A DNA stretch of 64,000 bases, taken from positions 14,604,640 to 14,668,639 of the forward strand of contig NC_058342.1 of assembly GCF_905475395.1 (NCBI RefSeq), read 5' to 3'. A model generated the notes under the pieces. It was not told the DNA's origin and made no database searches. It was given only the letters and a program-made list of their open reading frames with translations. The position numbers and the translations under genes are program-made. Shown here piece by piece: positions 10,701 through 18,427 of this stretch; within the stretch, counting starts at the first letter, position 1, and each line of letters starts with the position of its first letter. This DNA is from Chrysoperla carnea. Lineage: Eukaryota > Arthropoda > Insecta > Neuroptera > Chrysopidae.

Positions 10701-13700
10701 ACAGTTCCTACTACATTTATAATGTTTTTAAAAAGAAATTTGACCGAAAACGGCTCGAACATAGCCCAATAGTGTGGATTGAGCCTAATAATAATAACTA
10801 AAAAAAGGGGACAGATTTATGTAAATCGGATATGTTTTTTGTCGCACCCAATTTTTTTAAGTTCCTGGTTGAATTGTCCATCAGCGTATTGTGAGACTGA
10901 CCTTCGACAACAATCTTCACTTCACTCAATCCCTGAACTCTCTTCAATTGTTGTGACTCTGAAATTGGACAAGCGGATTTTGAAAGAGATGAGTGTCACC
11001 GAATGAAACTCCCACGCAGACATTCCGTTCCACATTCAAAATAATAATTTATATATAAAAATAACATAAAATACTTTTTTTCATGTGTTTCAAAGAATTC
11101 CAGAACATTCCAAAAAAAAGATCCATCTCTCGCGCGCAACAATGACCCATTTTCACAAATTTTCATTTTGCTACACTTTCACTTACATAACAACCTAACA
11201 CTTAACTTTTAGCACGGGTGAAGTTTTTTTAAAGTATTTTTTTTTCTTTTTGTAAACATACAGAAAAAAATTTTTAAGACTTATTATTTATGTTTACCTT
11301 TGAATTTGGAACTTTGACGTCACACCAGCGACCATCAATCATATGCCGTTGTCCCAGTACACGTAATTGGGATTCATATGACGCAAAACGGATAAATCCA
11401 AATCCTTTTGATTGTCCTGTTTTTGTATCCTTTTTAACCTGAAATAATATTTAACGTTAAAACTAATTTTAATTTAAAAAAAAAGGCTACAGACGCCCAA
11501 AATCTTGAGTAATCAAAGAATTTTTAGATATAATTAAGAGAACAATGGGGTAATAATAATTAACCTTTTTAATTTTCTGATAATTGACGATTTCTCGATA
11601 TAGGATAGATCATTTAAGATGCCCTGATCTTCCCATGATAACAAAAAAAATCCCTTGCCTTTTTAAGGTATCATAATTTGAAATTTTTATTTTTGAAAAA
11701 TAGAAAAATTTATTTTTACCTCGTATTCTGATACAAAAACATTCACTAAGGGAAATCGAATCCAAAACATTTTAGGGTTTTCGGAGAAGAATGGGAATAG
11801 AATAAGAACTTTCCGCTAATTAATTGTGAAAGAATTATTTACAAAATCAATTTTTTTTTTCGTTTTTTTTTTTTTTTTTTGAGTAACTGGATATAAAGTT
11901 AGCAAAGTACGACTTCATAAAATGACTCTGGGACTTTCGTAGATGAATGTTAATAGAATAAAAAGTTCCCGCAAATTAATCGTCAATTAGTTGTGAAGGA
12001 ATTGCTTTGCTAACTTAATATATAGTTAATGAAGCAGACATCGAAGAAATAACTTTTGAATGTTGATAGCAAAGTAGGAATAGATTGAGAATTTGTTGTT
12101 AATTAGTCGCCAATTGTGAAACATGGAATATATCCAATTTTTTTTCTGTATGCTTGATTATTTCGATACAAAGTTGGCGAAGCAACCTTCGAAAAATTAC
12201 TGAAGAGTAAATAGGAACGTGAGACAATTGAATAAGAATTAGTCGTAATTTAGTTGATAATTTGTAAAACAACAAATTTCCGCAATCCTTATTGATTTAT
12301 TATTTTTTTGGGTTCTTTGCTATCCGGATATAAAGTCAGCGAAGCTGATTATGAAATAATGACTTTAGAGCGTGAATAGGAAAGTAGTCTCTGGATGACA
12401 ATTTGCTGCTTATTATAATCGCCAATCAGTTATAAATTAATTTTCACTTTTCTGTTTTCTGGGTGCTTTTCTGACTTGATAGAAAGTTAGCGGAGTAGGT
12501 TTTGAAAAAATGACATCTTTTATAGAAAAGTTAGATCTGGATGACTTTTCGCCGCTTATTAGTCGCTGATTATTAGTGAGGAAAATCAGTTTCGTTGTTC
12601 GCCTTTTTCCCGTATCCTTAACTCCTTTGAAGCACAACGTAAAAAGTAATTTTTCTGTGCTTTTTTCACTTGATATAAATTTAGCAAAGCACCCAAAAAA
12701 AAAAAAAAAAAAAATTAGAAAATGAATTTCTTCAAAAACTTATTCCATTCCCATTCTTCTACGAACGCTCTCTCATTTTTTGGAGGCCTGCTTTGCTAAC
12801 TTTATATCAAGTTAGCAAAGCACAAAAAAATAACAAGAAAACGACAAAATCGATATTTTCAAAACTAATTCACGGCTAATTAGTGGCAAATTATTCACCT
12901 ACTCTCGAGTCGACCTATATTCGTGACAGGTGCTTAGCCAAGTTTGTAATGCTTAAAAATATTGATGCTAGCCGAACATTTTCAGTTATTCCAAGCCGAT
13001 CGCCACCCTGTAATTTAGTATGGGCAAAATTATGACGTAGAATCTACTAATAATTACCTGAGCCATTAAAACTTCACCAAACGATTCAAAATATTCACGT
13101 AAATTTTGTTCCGTTGTCTTCCATGGCAAGCCTAAAACAATTAAATCGGTGCAACGTAATTTTGTCTCCATACGTTTAGTTTTTGCTGTTGAATTTTCAA
13201 TTGTATCATCTGATTTTCGTTTATTTTCTTTCGGAAACACACAATAAAAAACCTTTAAAAATAAAAAAATATTTTAACTAAAAAAAACTTTTCCAAATAT
13301 TTTAAGTTAGAATTGTTTGTATATATAATATACCTGATTTCCCCAGCCTTCATCGGGTGGTGGATGTAAACGACCTTCGTTTAATCGAACGCCACGCATT
13401 GCTCGTGAATCTGGATTCCTAAATAATAATAAAAAGGTACATCGTTAATGGTGCGGTAAAACAGGAATGGGTATAGAAATAAAGTGATACAAAATATCAA
13501 CAGTAATTCTTTCTTCTTAGTGTATAGGCAATTTTTATTACAGATAATATTATTATGATTTTTTCCTAAGTGATAAATTTTTAAACCGTGAGTTATTTTC
13601 GTCATTAGCCAGCACTTCAAGCTTTAAAATGAGGGGTAAACCATGGAAATTGATAAAGGAATAAGAAAGATATCGCGATGTGACAGAAAAAAAGGCAAGA

Positions 13701-15079
13701 GAAATGATATATAAAATTTTGGACGAAAGCAGGTTTGAATTATCTAGTGTGCAAAAAATTTGTCGCTTTTTTAATTATCCCATCCAGCATTTTAAGTTTA
13801 TCTTAAAAGAAAGAACACGCAAGCTGAAATTATTTAAACTAAGCAATCCTAGTATTTAGAAAGTTTTCTACTTTTTTTCTGTTATCATTTTGTTATTAGA
13901 TACAGTTTAAAATGATCATTTAAATTTATAAAAACACTTCGCTTCTTGAGAGGCACGAAGCTAATAGTTTAATAATGCAAAAAGTTTACATAAATTTAAC
14001 ACATATTGCCTACACTGTTTAGGAAATGTTAGCCATGAATTTTCCAGATTTGACTGTCTTCCAACGATCATATTGCTTACTATTTATAGCTTCAATTAAC
14101 TAATAAATTATTAAAATAGAATTTAAAAAGATAATACACACACATTTTGATATCTTCAGGAGTTTTTGCATGATGTGCGCACAAATACGAAAAAAGGTCA
14201 CAATTTTATTTTTATTACAAGAGTCTTGTAACAAGACATTTTTTGCCACTTAAATTTTGAAAGGCAAGTCGAAAATATCCTTATTTAAAATGACTTTTGT
14301 TTTTAAATAAATAAAAAATCATTTTAGGTTTAATATTTTATACAAAATTTAAAGATTTGAGATCTTTTGAATCTACAGCAGGAACGATTCTGAGAAATTC
14401 GATCCAACTCGATATTGGATACCAGCGTTAGAAAAATCGTAATCAATCCCTTATGATTTTGATAAAATAAATCCTAGCTAATTAATACAAATTTATAAAT
14501 ATTTATATCGCTAAATATTTATAATGTGGTTCCTGAAGGGGGTATATTTTAACAAATATCTATAACTTTAAATAACGGAGATCACTTTAAATAAATTGCA
14601 AGTTATGAATTGATCAAAAAATTTAAAATACGTAGACTCAAGTTCGAGTATTTAGCAAGACTATACGATACATTCTTCGAATCGAGGCTTACGGAAAGGA
14701 AAATCTTGTTAGAAACTACTTATATTTACAACTTCTACAAAAATGTAAAAATTTTGTGTCTTATCTATCCAAAAAGTATAGACAATTATTTTCAGTTCAA
14801 TAAAACCGATATTCACTTGCAATACAAATAGCGAATTGTCTTTGAAGTGAAAGTTTAGATTCAACAAGTAAACTCCCAACATTTACAATTCGAAAGTCTT
14901 CGATTCCAAAAACACAAAAACCCATATCATATGATAATATATTACCTGTATTTAAGCCCACTGGCTCCAGGAAATTGTCCTGATAACGTCGACAACAATA
15001 AAGTCCCATCTTCTTCTGTAGGTAATTCAATGGGTTCTTCCCCTTCCTCTTCGGCAACTTGTAAATACTCAATTGACAT
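1565..15079 (-). CDS. TBPH: TAR DNA-binding protein 43 (TDP-43/TBPH), complete, nine coding exons
   Basis: TDP-43 is a mainly nuclear hnRNP that binds UG-rich RNA and acts in splicing, mRNA stability and transport. Coding exons, 5' to 3': 15079-14946, 13418-13334, 13252-13058, 11438-11298, 9598-9412, 7587-7151, 6082-5767, 5444-5325, 1746-1565. They total 1797 nt, 598 residues plus TAA, and all phases agree. Residues 1-80 form the N-terminal domain. A bipartite NLS has KRK at 84-86 and KTKR at 97-100. RRM1 has RNP2 LIVLGL (110-115) and RNP1 KGFGFIRF (149-156). RRM2 has VFVGRC (196-201) and RAFSFVTF (230-237). Residues from about 260 are low-complexity G/Q/N/H-rich, with the conserved hydrophobic segment near 480-508. 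From memory, fly and human proteins are about 531 and 414 residues, so this tail is long. The ATG has an A-rich context. Family identity is secure; the last exon boundaries are less so. Confidence 0.95.
1911..2796 (+). mobile_element. pogo/Tigger-like DNA transposon, internally deleted
   Basis: The ends form terminal inverted repeats: AGTGGAACTTGGTTAAGTGG on the left, and on the reverse strand of the right CAGTTGAACCTGGTCATC. Between them lie repeated subterminal motifs of the type CCTCTATAACTGAGA (about 1950-2120 and 2640-2760) and a remnant of the transposase N-terminus (2255-2590). A second copy on the opposite strand at 31715-32496 carries the same internal structure. Partial ends are at 39105-39327 and 53499-53600. 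The element sits in TBPH intron 8, antisense to the gene. Confidence 0.75.
2255..2590 (+). pseudogene. Broken Tigger/pogo transposase N-terminus (CENP-B-type HTH domains)
   Basis: One frame reads [13 protein letters not shown], then a stop, then [10 protein letters not shown] and [13 protein letters not shown]. This is the Psq/CENP-B N-terminal helix-turn-helix pattern. It continues to [10 protein letters not shown] and [16 protein letters not shown], the second (Tc5-type) HTH. In-frame stops at about codons 14 and 44 and later ones make it non-functional. The DDE catalytic domain is absent. The matching fragment at 31.8-32.2 kb reads through the first of these stops and keeps Trp in the Tc5 domain. 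Confidence 0.75.
2950..3480. repeat. Dispersed repeat with half foldback arm and AT-rich tail
   Basis: The left part (2960-3060) recurs near 62630-62700 and, reversed, at 27960-28020. The part around 3205-3260, with CCTCACGGGTAAACA followed by a GTTTCAAC-type motif, is the module found in the large foldback elements at 24.2, 41.0 and 42.4 kb. The part at 3360-3480 recurs reversed at 27580-27690 and near 35120-35220. I see no coding capacity; the 70-codon frame at 2990-3202 is inside the repeat. Confidence 0.6.
3541..4140 (+). mobile_element. Non-LTR retrotransposon (jockey/R1-like) fragment, RNase H region
   Basis: The frame from about 3589 reads [14 protein letters not shown], then [16 protein letters not shown] and [15 protein letters not shown]. 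After a frame disruption it continues as [18 protein letters not shown] (3830-3880). This is the RNase H domain found at the 3' end of insect non-LTR elements: substrate-side GAGVY, the SDSQ motif and the WxPGHS motif. It carries stops and no reverse transcriptase. Its 3' part matches the reversed copies at 20060-20660 and 40290-40560. Confidence 0.7.
4230..5060. repeat. Foldback array of about 140-bp units (two inverted, four direct)
   Basis: The anchor TTTTAATGGGG-type motif recurs near 4476, 4618, 4757 and 4897, spacing about 140. The reverse complement (TTAAAACCACCCCTAG) occurs at 4262 and 4404. The turn-around point is near 4445, so the block can fold into a long hairpin. Each unit also carries a run like GCGACCCCAAAAA. 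A further unit is at the right edge of the window (63935-64000). Confidence 0.75.
5325..5444 (-). CDS. TBPH: TBPH coding exon 8
   Basis: Acceptor TTTTCAG, phase 1 on both sides, donor GTAGGT. It encodes [13 protein letters not shown], then a Q/N-rich stretch ([11 protein letters not shown] and [13 protein letters not shown]). The first residues complete the hydrophobic segment begun in exon 7; compare SSWGMMGML in human TDP-43. Confidence 0.85.
5767..6082 (-). CDS. TBPH: TBPH coding exon 7
   Basis: Acceptor TTTTTTCTAG, donor G/GTGTGA, phase 0 in and phase 1 out. It encodes [13 protein letters not shown], a Gly/Asn/Gln-rich stretch, and then [20 protein letters not shown]. That last part aligns with the conserved helical segment of the TDP-43 tail (human FSINPAMMAAAQAAL). 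Read-through into the intron would add only GVIFLNIHL and a stop. Confidence 0.88.
6215..7100. repeat. Degenerate tandem repeat in TBPH intron 6, about 430-bp unit
   Basis: The segment at 6231-6290 (GATAACTCTAAAACTACGCA type) returns at 6658-6715, and the segment at 6455-6500 returns near 6865-6905. A third, shorter partial unit follows at 6960-7100. Spacing is about 430 bases. It fills almost all of the 1068-bp intron (6083-7150). There is no coding capacity. Confidence 0.6.
7151..7587 (-). CDS. TBPH: TBPH coding exon 6 (end of RRM2, Gly/His-rich tail)
   Basis: Acceptor TTTTTCTTAG, donor GTAAGT, phase 1 in and phase 0 out. It encodes [19 protein letters not shown], the last strand of RRM2. 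A low-complexity region with Gly, Met, Gln and many His pairs follows ([32 protein letters not shown]). Read-through of the donor gives a short tail and a stop, a possible truncated isoform. Confidence 0.93.
8238..8460 (+). pseudogene. Decayed hAT transposase fragment (ZMYM1-like)
   Basis: One frame reads [19 protein letters not shown], then KRREL, a stop, [15 protein letters not shown] and [12 protein letters not shown]. This resembles the part of hAT transposases related to zinc finger MYM-type protein 1, a conserved helix with a dominant Leu/Arg pattern and a YxDDLE motif. Three stops break it. The assignment rests on motif memory only. Confidence 0.5.
8590..8727. repeat. Short inverted repeat inside the hAT remnant
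   Basis: The left arm near 8590-8620 (GCTATGGCACGCC then TTTTTACTTTTTAAAA) is the complement of the right arm near 8695-8727 (TTTTAAAAAGTAAAA then GGTGTGCCATAG). The loop contains an A-run. It may be an insertion within the element or part of its subterminal structure. Confidence 0.65.
9412..9598 (-). CDS. TBPH: TBPH coding exon 5 (RRM2)
   Basis: Acceptor TTTTTTCCAG, donor GTAAGT, phase 0 in and phase 1 out. It encodes [16 protein letters not shown], then [17 protein letters not shown] and [15 protein letters not shown]2 and RNP1 of RRM2 are both intact, and the segment is very close to human RRM2. Confidence 0.95.
9599..11297 (-). other. TBPH intron 4 (1.7 kb)
   Basis: I see no conserved exon here. 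There is an A-run at 9832-9850 and a GC-richer patch at 10580-10700 with overlapping open frames on both strands, which I could not match to any family. It is probably old repeat DNA. Confidence 0.4.
11298..11438 (-). CDS. TBPH: TBPH coding exon 4 (RRM1, second half)
   Basis: Acceptor ATTATTTCAG, donor GTAAAC, phase 0 on both sides, 47 codons. It encodes [18 protein letters not shown], then [21 protein letters not shown]1 of RRM1 keeps the aromatic residues needed for UG binding. Confidence 0.95.
11760..12850. repeat. Degenerate tandem array of about 150-bp units in TBPH intron 3
   Basis: The core GATATAAAGTTAGCAAAGCA and variants recur near 11890, 12168, 12329, 12475 and 12665, with reversed copies near 12008 and 12795. 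At 12790-12825 a forward and a reversed core abut and make a small palindrome (TTTGCTAACTTTATATC against its complement). Between cores lies a weaker shared segment resembling ATTAGTCGCCAATTAG. It occupies most of intron 3 (11439-13057). Confidence 0.7.
13058..13252 (-). CDS. TBPH: TBPH coding exon 3 (NLS and first half of RRM1)
   Basis: Acceptor TTTAAAG, donor GTAATT, phase 0 on both sides, 65 codons. It encodes [24 protein letters not shown], then [20 protein letters not shown] and GEVLMAQ. The two basic clusters sit at the same positions as the human bipartite NLS (K82-K84 and K95-R98). Confidence 0.95.
13334..13418 (-). CDS. TBPH: TBPH coding exon 2 (N-terminal domain)
   Basis: Acceptor ATTATTTAG, donor GTATAT. 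It joins exon 1 in phase 2 (AG+G, Arg45) and ends at a codon boundary. It encodes [18 protein letters not shown], then [10 protein letters not shown], matching human NPVSQCMRGVRLVEG and DAGWGN. The intron to exon 3 is only 81 bp. Confidence 0.93.
13419..14945 (-). other. TBPH intron 1 (1.5 kb)
   Basis: No exon or transposon recognised. On the transcript strand there is a UGUGUGUGU run (plus-strand ACACACACA at 14136-14144), the class of site TDP-43 binds. The open frames at 13381-13620 and 14610-14831 look accidental. Confidence 0.4.
14946..15079 (-). CDS. TBPH: TBPH coding exon 1 (start)
   Basis: The ATG at 15079-15077 follows TTTAAAA, an adequate insect start context. It encodes [20 protein letters not shown], then [20 protein letters not shown] and LKYR. 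This is the TDP-43 N-terminal domain (human MSEYIRVTEDEN and QFPGACGLRYR). The donor is CAG/GTAAT, leaving two bases of Arg45. An overlapping frame beginning at 15072 is a shifted shadow. Confidence 0.95.
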
Positions 15080-15096
15080 TTTTAAAACATTTAAAA

Positions 15097-15132
15097 TTTT
15101 ACACACTTAGAATTGTAGAATTAACACACACA
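15097..15132 (-). promoter_or_regulatory. UG-rich stretch in the presumed TBPH 5' UTR
   Basis: The plus strand reads ACACACACA at 15124-15132 and a shorter ACACAC near 15100. The TBPH transcript would therefore carry UGUGUGUGU about 45 nt before its own AUG and a second GUGUGU nearer still. TDP-43 binds UG repeats, so this is a candidate autoregulatory site. That the stretch lies within the transcript is inferred from its closeness to the start codon. Confidence 0.4.
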
Positions 15133-15609
15133 GAAAATAATATTAGAACTCCAAAATAACTTTCACAGAATGTCGAAATAATATTTTTATTTATTTATAC
15201 ATTATATAACAATATTTATAAATAAAGTATAAATTTATTTTAAAAAATGTATTAAAAATTAAAAGATCTATGATGAATTTGTAATAAAATTACGACTAGG
15301 TTTTTTTATATTATTTTTTTTTTTTTTTAGAATTAAGTTAGAATTTTTTTGCTTATATAAAAGATCTTATTACGGCCTGGCCCTATCTATTTTTGGTAAA
15401 ATTTTTCGTGTATTTTTATTAGATATATTTTTTTTTTCTTCAAAATAATATTCAATCACCAGTCATGCTCTACATAAACTCGATACATTCAGAAATTATT
15501 ACATATTTCGGACACATACATTTTTATATTTAATCATAAAAAATCACACATTTAATCTTTTTTTTTAACATACAAACAAGATTCACACATCAACGCACCA
15601 TTCACAAAC

Positions 15610-15618
15610 AAGATGGCG
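15610..15618 (+). promoter_or_regulatory. YY1/Pho-like motif in the shared upstream region
   Basis: AAGATGGCG is followed at once by TCATTTT. The AAnATGGCG core is the YY1/Pleiohomeotic binding consensus, and GCGTCAT resembles a CRE half-site. It lies 530 bp upstream of the TBPH start codon. This is a single short motif and may be chance. Confidence 0.25.
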
Positions 15619-17189
15619 TCATTTTCTTGTTTATTTTTGTCATTTATTTTTATTGTTAGTGCAGTGTGTGCGGTACAATGTGTGTTATATGAATGATTTT
15701 TATGCTTAGTTTGTACAATCCTTTATATCGATTTTATTATATGTCGTATTTATTCCCCAAGGATTTGATATAGAAAAAGATAAAGCTTGCTAAACATGGT
15801 ATATTTTATTTATAAGAACAAATAAGAACTGATAAATTCGTGGAAGCCAGTAGAAACTAAAACTTCATAGAGACGATATCATGAGCGTATCCAAAAGGGT
15901 AGCTGTTAGTCTGATCTGAAATCCCCATTCATTTAAGTGGTTAATTATGTGCTTATGATTTAATACTATTGTATTAATACAATTTTTACCAGAAATCGCT
16001 GATTCTCCCCCTCATTCTAGGATAAAAATATTATTGTATTGCGGGTGTCAAATTAATTTACGAACACTAAAAGAACAAATTTTTATGAAAATAGCCGTAC
16101 ACAAGGGAATGGCCAAGTTTATTTACGAAGATTAAAAAAATGAAAGGGGGAAAAGGCTAATTTTTATGAGATGGGCCGCACACCAGAGAGCGCCAAGGTG
16201 ATTTACGAAGACAAAAAAAACACGGTTTCGTCTGATTTTCACATCACCAAATAATTGAATTGTCTAGGAGCCCCGGCATGGGTTGTACCGGCCCTATATG
16301 CTCACTATTAATTTTCGTACAAAAGCTTGTTAAAGAGAGAGCCCTAGAATGGTTACTTAACTAATCGCGCAAATGTTTAAAATGCTAAATAAATTTTTAT
16401 ATTAATTTTTGATAGCATTTAATGTGCTCCATATTACTCGAGTTTCTTAAGCTATTTACCATCTTTAATTAAATTAAGGACAAAATTAATTCTTTACTTT
16501 TTAATGCAATTTTATTATTAATCAAAATATTGTATTATCATCCAATTTTCATACGCTGCGCGATTTTCATCTCTTAAATACAAGATTTGGACCGGAAAGC
16601 TTGTAAAAAAAATATTAATCTGGAACGCACTCAACTCTAACTAACTTCGAGGTTCAATGCTTCGGTCCGGATAATGAATTTTCCATTACATAATTCTACA
16701 TTATTCCACTTTTGGTTTGAGGACATACACGGAAAAAATTTGAGTACGTACCTGGTGGTAATAATTTTGCCAAATTTTTAATGGTCACTGTAATTGTTCT
16801 TTGTAAAATAAGTCATTTTTAATTAAAAAATGACTATAAAATTTTGGTTTATACATTTTACCTGTTTAATACAGAATCAGCTTAGGTTAGTAAATATAAA
16901 TTGTTTTTATATTGAATGTAAATAATAAAATAAATTTTCCATTCAATTTATAAAAAAAAGCCAGCAGATACAGAATTTTTTTTGGGTTAATATTTTAATC
17001 AATAAGATAAAAATAAACATTGGATGGTTCATAAAATATGCACAATATTTGAATTTATGAAAATAACCCGCCATTTTGTAGTAAACCATAAACTTAACAA
17101 TTTGCTTTGCATGACTTTTAATACCTTTTATGTATAATTAATTAATCAGGATGATTAAGAACTACAATAAAGTGTCAAATATCTGGACG

Positions 17190-17617
17190 CAGGCGCGGTT
17201 CCAGAATTTTTTCCGGAGGGGGTCACAAGGTAAAAAAATCTAAAATAACCAAAATTTTGTGTTATAAATGATGCTTTCACTTGAAACTTGTAAACAGATG
17301 TTAGTATATAAAGTATAGCTACAATCCAAATATAGAGCAAATAATAAAAAAGCCAGTATTGTGTAAGAAAATCAGTGAATTTTGTTGATTCAGTCATTTT
17401 TAAATTCCAATTTATTCAAAAGTGCAAAAAAGTGAGTTAATTTTGGTCGCTTGGTTAGTTTTCGTTTTTTTTAGTTTGCAAAAAGTAGGTTTTGTTCGTT
17501 TGTTTTGTTTTTTTTTGTTTTTCAGTTTTTAAAAAATTGGTTTAGTTTTATTTTTTGAAATGCGGGCTGTTTGGGGGGGGGGGTCATGACCCCTGTGCCC
17601 CCTTGAATGCGCGCCTG
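17190..17617. mobile_element. hAT MITE with 8-bp target duplication
   Basis: The element begins CAGGCGCGG and ends GCGCGCCTG. The flanking 8-mers are TCTGGACG (17182-17189) and TCTGGATG (17618-17625), seven of eight identical, as expected for a hAT insertion. Subterminal GGAGGGGGTCA and its complement TGACCCC-type stretch are also inverted. A G-run is at 17574-17583. No transposase. It lies about 700 bp upstream of the Tnpo start. Confidence 0.8.
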
Positions 17618-18322
17618 TCTGGATGTGCTATTTTCCTTATAATGATTATTATCGAATTTACTATTAAGTTACAATTTTTATAATTTCTTGTGCTGTTAAA
17701 AACAATTTAAAAAAAAAAAACCAAAACATTTTTTTCTACAATTTTGAATTATCTACGGCGATGAAGTTTTTTTGTCTAATTCTAAACAAAAATTTTAGTT
17801 ATGACTATAAATGGGAACTTCATTTATTTTTGGTTATAACATACTAAAAAAATTAAGCTTTTCTTTTTTAAATGTTCTTCTCCTCGACTGATTGACGATA
17901 AACCACATTTCGACTAGTAAAAATTATAAATTTTACTGGTCGAAAAATTATAACTATCCGAATTTTGCCTCCCTGCAGTTAAAAAATTTTTTTTTTCAGA
18001 GTTTTGTTAAAAAGTTTTAATTAAAAACGATTAATTTTCTTGAAATTCATTTAAAATAAGCGACGGAAATCGAGAAGTTAGTTTAAAGTCGACTGCAAAT
18101 GAAAATCAACTTACAAATCGATGAACTTCTGGTCTAATTTAAGTCGATAAGGTAGTTATTTTAATTTTATAAGTTCAGTCAGTCAATATTTAGTTCACAA
18201 ACGTGTATGTATTGATGTACAGTGCTAGTAACGTGCTTCAGTGATATAAAAAAGTGTGTGTGCTTTGAAAATATATAAATTCAAGTGAAGTGTTTTGGAA
18301 AACAAATTCAAAAAATTACAAA

Positions 18323-18427
18323 ATGAAAACGGATTGGCAGCCGCAGGAAGATGGCCTGCGACAAATATTACAATTATTAAAACAATCACAATCACCGGAC
18401 ACAAATACACAACGATTTGTACATAGT
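18323..18427 (+). CDS. Tnpo: Tnpo coding exon 1
   Basis: ATG in context ACAAAATGA. It encodes [20 protein letters not shown], then [15 protein letters not shown]. The donor is taken as AGT/GTATCC because it restores exact alignment (RFVHS then KLEEL against human RTVQQ-KLEQL) in phase 0. A GT one codon pair earlier would lose three residues. The T before GT is a weak donor context. Confidence 0.85.

Larger units (their letters stand above)
15080..18322. other. Divergent intergenic region between TBPH and Tnpo
   Basis: The two start codons are 3.2 kb apart and face away from each other, so both promoters should lie here. It contains UG-rich and YY1-like motifs near TBPH and a hAT MITE (17190-17617). 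Near Tnpo, TCAGTCAGTCA (18175-18185) is an insect initiator-like sequence about 145 nt before the Tnpo ATG. No CpG-rich block and no conserved coding sequence are seen. Confidence 0.5.

Noticed and set aside
11760..12850. CRISPR-like array
   Set aside because: Units are about 150 bp, degenerate and partly inverted, in an insect intron. There are no short identical repeats with unique spacers.
14797..15072. 91-codon minus-strand open frame at the TBPH start
   Set aside because: It is a +1 shadow of TBPH exon 1 starting at a TTG. The true frame begins with ATG at 15079 and matches the TDP-43 N-terminus.
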